A stretch of DNA of 64,000 bases, taken from positions 47,627 through 111,626 of the forward strand of contig CAKVGZ010000004.1 in the NCBI GenBank assembly GCA_934747765.1, read 5' to 3'. Below are positions 61,722 through 64,000 of this stretch, piece by piece. The stretch is from an uncultured Clostridia bacterium. Lineage in GTDB: Bacteria; Bacillota; Clostridia; Christensenellales; UBA1242. The position numbers and the translations under genes are program-made. The notes under the pieces are model-generated. The model was given only the letters and a program-made list of their open reading frames with translations, did not search any database and was not told the origin of the DNA. The stretch's first letter is position 1; each line of letters starts with the position of its first letter.

Positions 61722-62540
61722 ATGATAAAAATAATTGTAGACTCAACTTGTGCGCCAAGTGAAAAATACCTAAAAGAAAATGGAATTTATGTGAATCCGC
61801 TTCGCATTCTTTTCAATGATAAGGAATATGTGGAAAGCGACAGTTTGTATGATGAAATTTATGACAAAATGGCGCAAACAAAAGAAATTCCTCGAACAAG
61901 TCAACCTTCTCTTGAAAGTTTCATAAAAATGTATGATGAAATTATTGATAATGGAGATGAAGCAATTGTCTACACCCTTTCTGAAACATTGAGCGGAACC
62001 TACAATTGTGCATGTCTTGCACAAAGAAGTTGCAAAGACCCAAGCAAAATAACAGTTTTTGACACTCAATCAATTGGGCAAACTTCAATAGGCTATGTTT
62101 ATGAAACAGTTGATATGATAAAAAAAGGCAAAACTGTAAAAGAGATAGTTGAATACATATCTAAATTGAGAAAAAATAGTGCCATAACCTTCATCCCAGA
62201 AAGTTTTGAAAATTTGAAAAAGAATGGTCGAATTGGAAACTTAAAAGCAGTTGTGGCATCACTCTTGAAAATCAAACCAATTGTGCTTTTCAAAGAAGGA
62301 GTTCTTTCCGACAAAAAATCTATCGGCCACAACAAAGCAATTATGGACATGATAAAACAAGTTCCTCAAAAGATAAAAAGACTTTTTGTGATTAAAGCAG
62401 GCAAGCCAAATTATTTTGCTGAATACAAACAAAAGGTGCTTGATTATTTCAAAGGCATAAAAATTTTGGAAGGAACTGTGTCGCCAGTTGTTGGTGCTCA
62501 TGTTGGCCCTTCCATTGGGCTTGCGTGGGTTGCGGAATAA
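61722..62540 (+). CDS. DegV family fatty-acid-binding protein 2
   Basis: A 272-residue DegV protein from the ATG at 61722. IKIIVDSTCAPSEKYLKENGIYVNPLRI, TSQPSLESFIKMYDEI, TLSETLSGTYNCACLA (ligand site), PESFENLKKNGRIGNLKAVVASLLKIKPI and VSPVVGAHVGPSIGLAWV are the family blocks. It is distantly related to the DegV at 59.3 kb; the two probably differ in fatty-acid preference, as in other Firmicutes with several DegV copies. That specificity is inference. Confidence 0.93.
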   Translation: MIKIIVDSTCAPSEKYLKENGIYVNPLRILFNDKEYVESDSLYDEIYDKMAQTKEIPRTSQPSLESFIKMYDEIIDNGDEAIVYTLSETLSGTYNCACLAQRSCKDPSKITVFDTQSIGQTSIGYVYETVDMIKKGKTVKEIVEYISKLRKNSAITFIPESFENLKKNGRIGNLKAVVASLLKIKPIVLFKEGVLSDKKSIGHNKAIMDMIKQVPQKIKRLFVIKAGKPNYFAEYKQKVLDYFKGIKILEGTVSPVVGAHVGPSIGLAWVAE

Positions 62541-62544
62541 AAAT

Positions 62545-62574
62545 AAAAACCACTTAGTTTAAGTGGTTTTTTTT
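62545..62574. terminator. Bidirectional terminator after degV 2
   Basis: AAAACCACTT, short loop, AAGTGGTTTT with A and T runs; shared with the minus-strand small gene. Confidence 0.85.
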
Positions 62575-62576
62575 GA

Positions 62577-62792
62577 TTACATACAATGATCATCATTTTT
62601 ATTGCTTGCGGGATAATCATAATCCTCACAATATTTTCCATTCTCATCTTGTTCGTCCAATCTAGAATCGTCTGGATTGGCAATTTGTGACATCTTTTGA
62701 GATTTATCCATAAGTCTTTCATAATCTTCTGGTCTCAAATCGTCATTAGCAAATTCTTCTGAGAACCCTTCTCTTCTTCTATCTATGCCCAT
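62577..62792 (-). CDS. Small acidic uncharacterised protein
   Basis: A 71-residue acidic protein beginning MGIDRRREGFSEEFAND and ending NKNDDHCM, with a strong AGGAGGT site before the ATG at 62792, a consensus promoter and a shared terminator. It has no signal, membrane segment or recognised family. The sequence is hydrophilic with Asp/Asn/Glu runs and is probably disordered. Confidence 0.65.
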   Translation of the reverse strand: MGIDRRREGFSEEFANDDLRPEDYERLMDKSQKMSQIANPDDSRLDEQDENGKYCEDYDYPASNKNDDHCM

Positions 62793-62816
62793 TTTATACC
62801 TCCTAAAAACATATTT

Positions 62817-62845
62817 ATTTTACTTCTTCACAGCAGAATTGTCAA
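62817..62845 (-). promoter_or_regulatory. Promoter of the small acidic protein gene
   Basis: Minus-strand TTGACA (62840-62845), 17-bp spacer, TAAAAT (62817-62822). Confidence 0.8.
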
Positions 62846-62933
62846 TAGTTTTGTTATCTGAAGTGTTCATTTTTTTTGATTTCAAGAAAAATAAAAAAAT
62901 TTTAAAAATTTTTAAAAAATTTGCAAAAAATTG

Positions 62934-62962
62934 TTGACAAGCGCTTTTTTATGTGGTATATT
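62934..62962 (+). promoter_or_regulatory. rRNA operon promoter
   Basis: TTGACA (62934-62939, perfect), 17-bp spacer, TATATT (62957-62962) with TGG as extended -10. The A/T tracts at about 62885-62930 upstream resemble an UP element that boosts rRNA promoters. Confidence 0.88.
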
Positions 62963-62969
62963 TACCTCG

Positions 62970-63214
62970 CTACGCTGATGGAAAGCCCATTAACCGTAGC
63001 AAAACTCCCTTTATTTTATTGAAGGGATCAGAACCTTGAAAACTAAATATTTGGAAAGAAAAGGTAGATGTGTAAACATTATATAGGTTTTTATAAATAC
63101 CTTGTCAATTCATCAATACTTATTCAATTTACGCAAAGTATAAAAAAGTCAAGATAGTTTTTGAGTCACAAATCAAACTAACGATATTAACTTTGAAAAA
63201 AGTTTATATACCAA
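62970..63214 (+). ncRNA. rRNA operon leader
   Basis: Transcribed spacer before 16S. The 5' hairpin pairs GCTACG (62969-62974) with CGTAGC (62995-63000), enclosing ATGG/CCAT. A second stem is CCCTT/AAGGG (63007-63026). The segment AGAACCTTGAAAACTAAATA (from about 63030) is the boxA-like antitermination region common in Firmicutes rrn leaders. No gene is present. Confidence 0.7.

Positions 63215-64000
<786 letters not shown>

Overview
The window comes from an AT-rich, low-GC Gram-positive (Firmicutes/Clostridia-type) chromosome around the replication origin. The evidence is the Clostridia-style 16S rRNA start, strong Shine-Dalgarno sites on many genes, sigma-A promoters with extended -10 boxes, and a gene complement that includes whiA, ricT, sepF, veg, a Spo0A-type regulator and a SpoVD-type PBP. 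I would place it in an uncultured Clostridia lineage, possibly Christensenellales-like, with low confidence below class level.

Layout. Positions 1-4050 hold the origin block jag(partial)-yidC-yidD-rnpA-rpmH (minus) facing dnaA (plus), with DnaA boxes between rpmH and dnaA. pth, a small Cys-rich protein and a large PrsA-like lipoprotein then separate dnaA from dnaN (7.7-8.8 kb). From 8.8 to 22.5 kb nearly everything is on the minus strand: a shortened dcw cluster (SpoVD-type PBP, an FtsL-like protein, rsmH), a very large CvpA-like membrane protein, several membrane or lipoproteins, an alpha/beta hydrolase, tRNA-Ser(CGA) and ychF. From 22.6 to 33.1 kb the plus strand carries uppP, veg, a lipoprotein, mnmE-mnmG-rsmG-parA-parB, three tandem parS sites, a large hairpin and ftsH. 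From 33.1 to 43.1 kb come a tail-fibre-like protein, a DUF378 protein, pfkA, dnaE and the rsmI-murB-PHP-whiA operon. From 43.2 to 62.5 kb come a DUF421 protein, walJ, a Spo0A-like regulator, holB-ricT-trmN6, an unrecognised gene pair, rpsB-tsf, tig-clpP-clpX, rplJ-rplL with an L10 leader, sepF-lspA-rluD, scpA-scpB, two degV genes around a rubrerythrin, and a CYTH-like gene. The window ends inside a 16S rRNA gene with its promoter and leader.

How the genes work together. Most are housekeeping: replication initiation and elongation (dnaA, dnaN, dnaE, holB), segregation and condensation (parAB-parS, scpAB), division and wall growth (PBP, FtsL-like, SepF, murB, uppP, whiA), membrane insertion and secretion quality control (yidC, yidD, PrsA-like, lspA, ftsH), translation and RNA modification (rpsB, tsf, rplJL, pth, mnmEG, rsmG, rsmH, rsmI, rluD), and proteolysis or folding (tig, clpPX).

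Most unusual signals. (1) Several genes without a Shine-Dalgarno sequence have a good -35/-10 promoter whose -10 box lies only 6-8 nt before the start codon, which predicts leaderless mRNAs; some start with GTG. (2) The normal origin gene order is broken, with dnaN detached from dnaA and the mnmE-parB block moved to the other side. (3) There is a Spo0A-type regulator with a divergent receiver domain, and 0A-box-like sites upstream of it and of a lipoprotein gene. (4) Enlarged or unknown proteins are present: a YidC with a roughly 225-residue insert, an 1182-residue CvpA-like protein, a tail-fibre-like protein among core genes, and an unrecognised overlapping gene pair. No CRISPR array, insertion sequence or complete prophage is visible.
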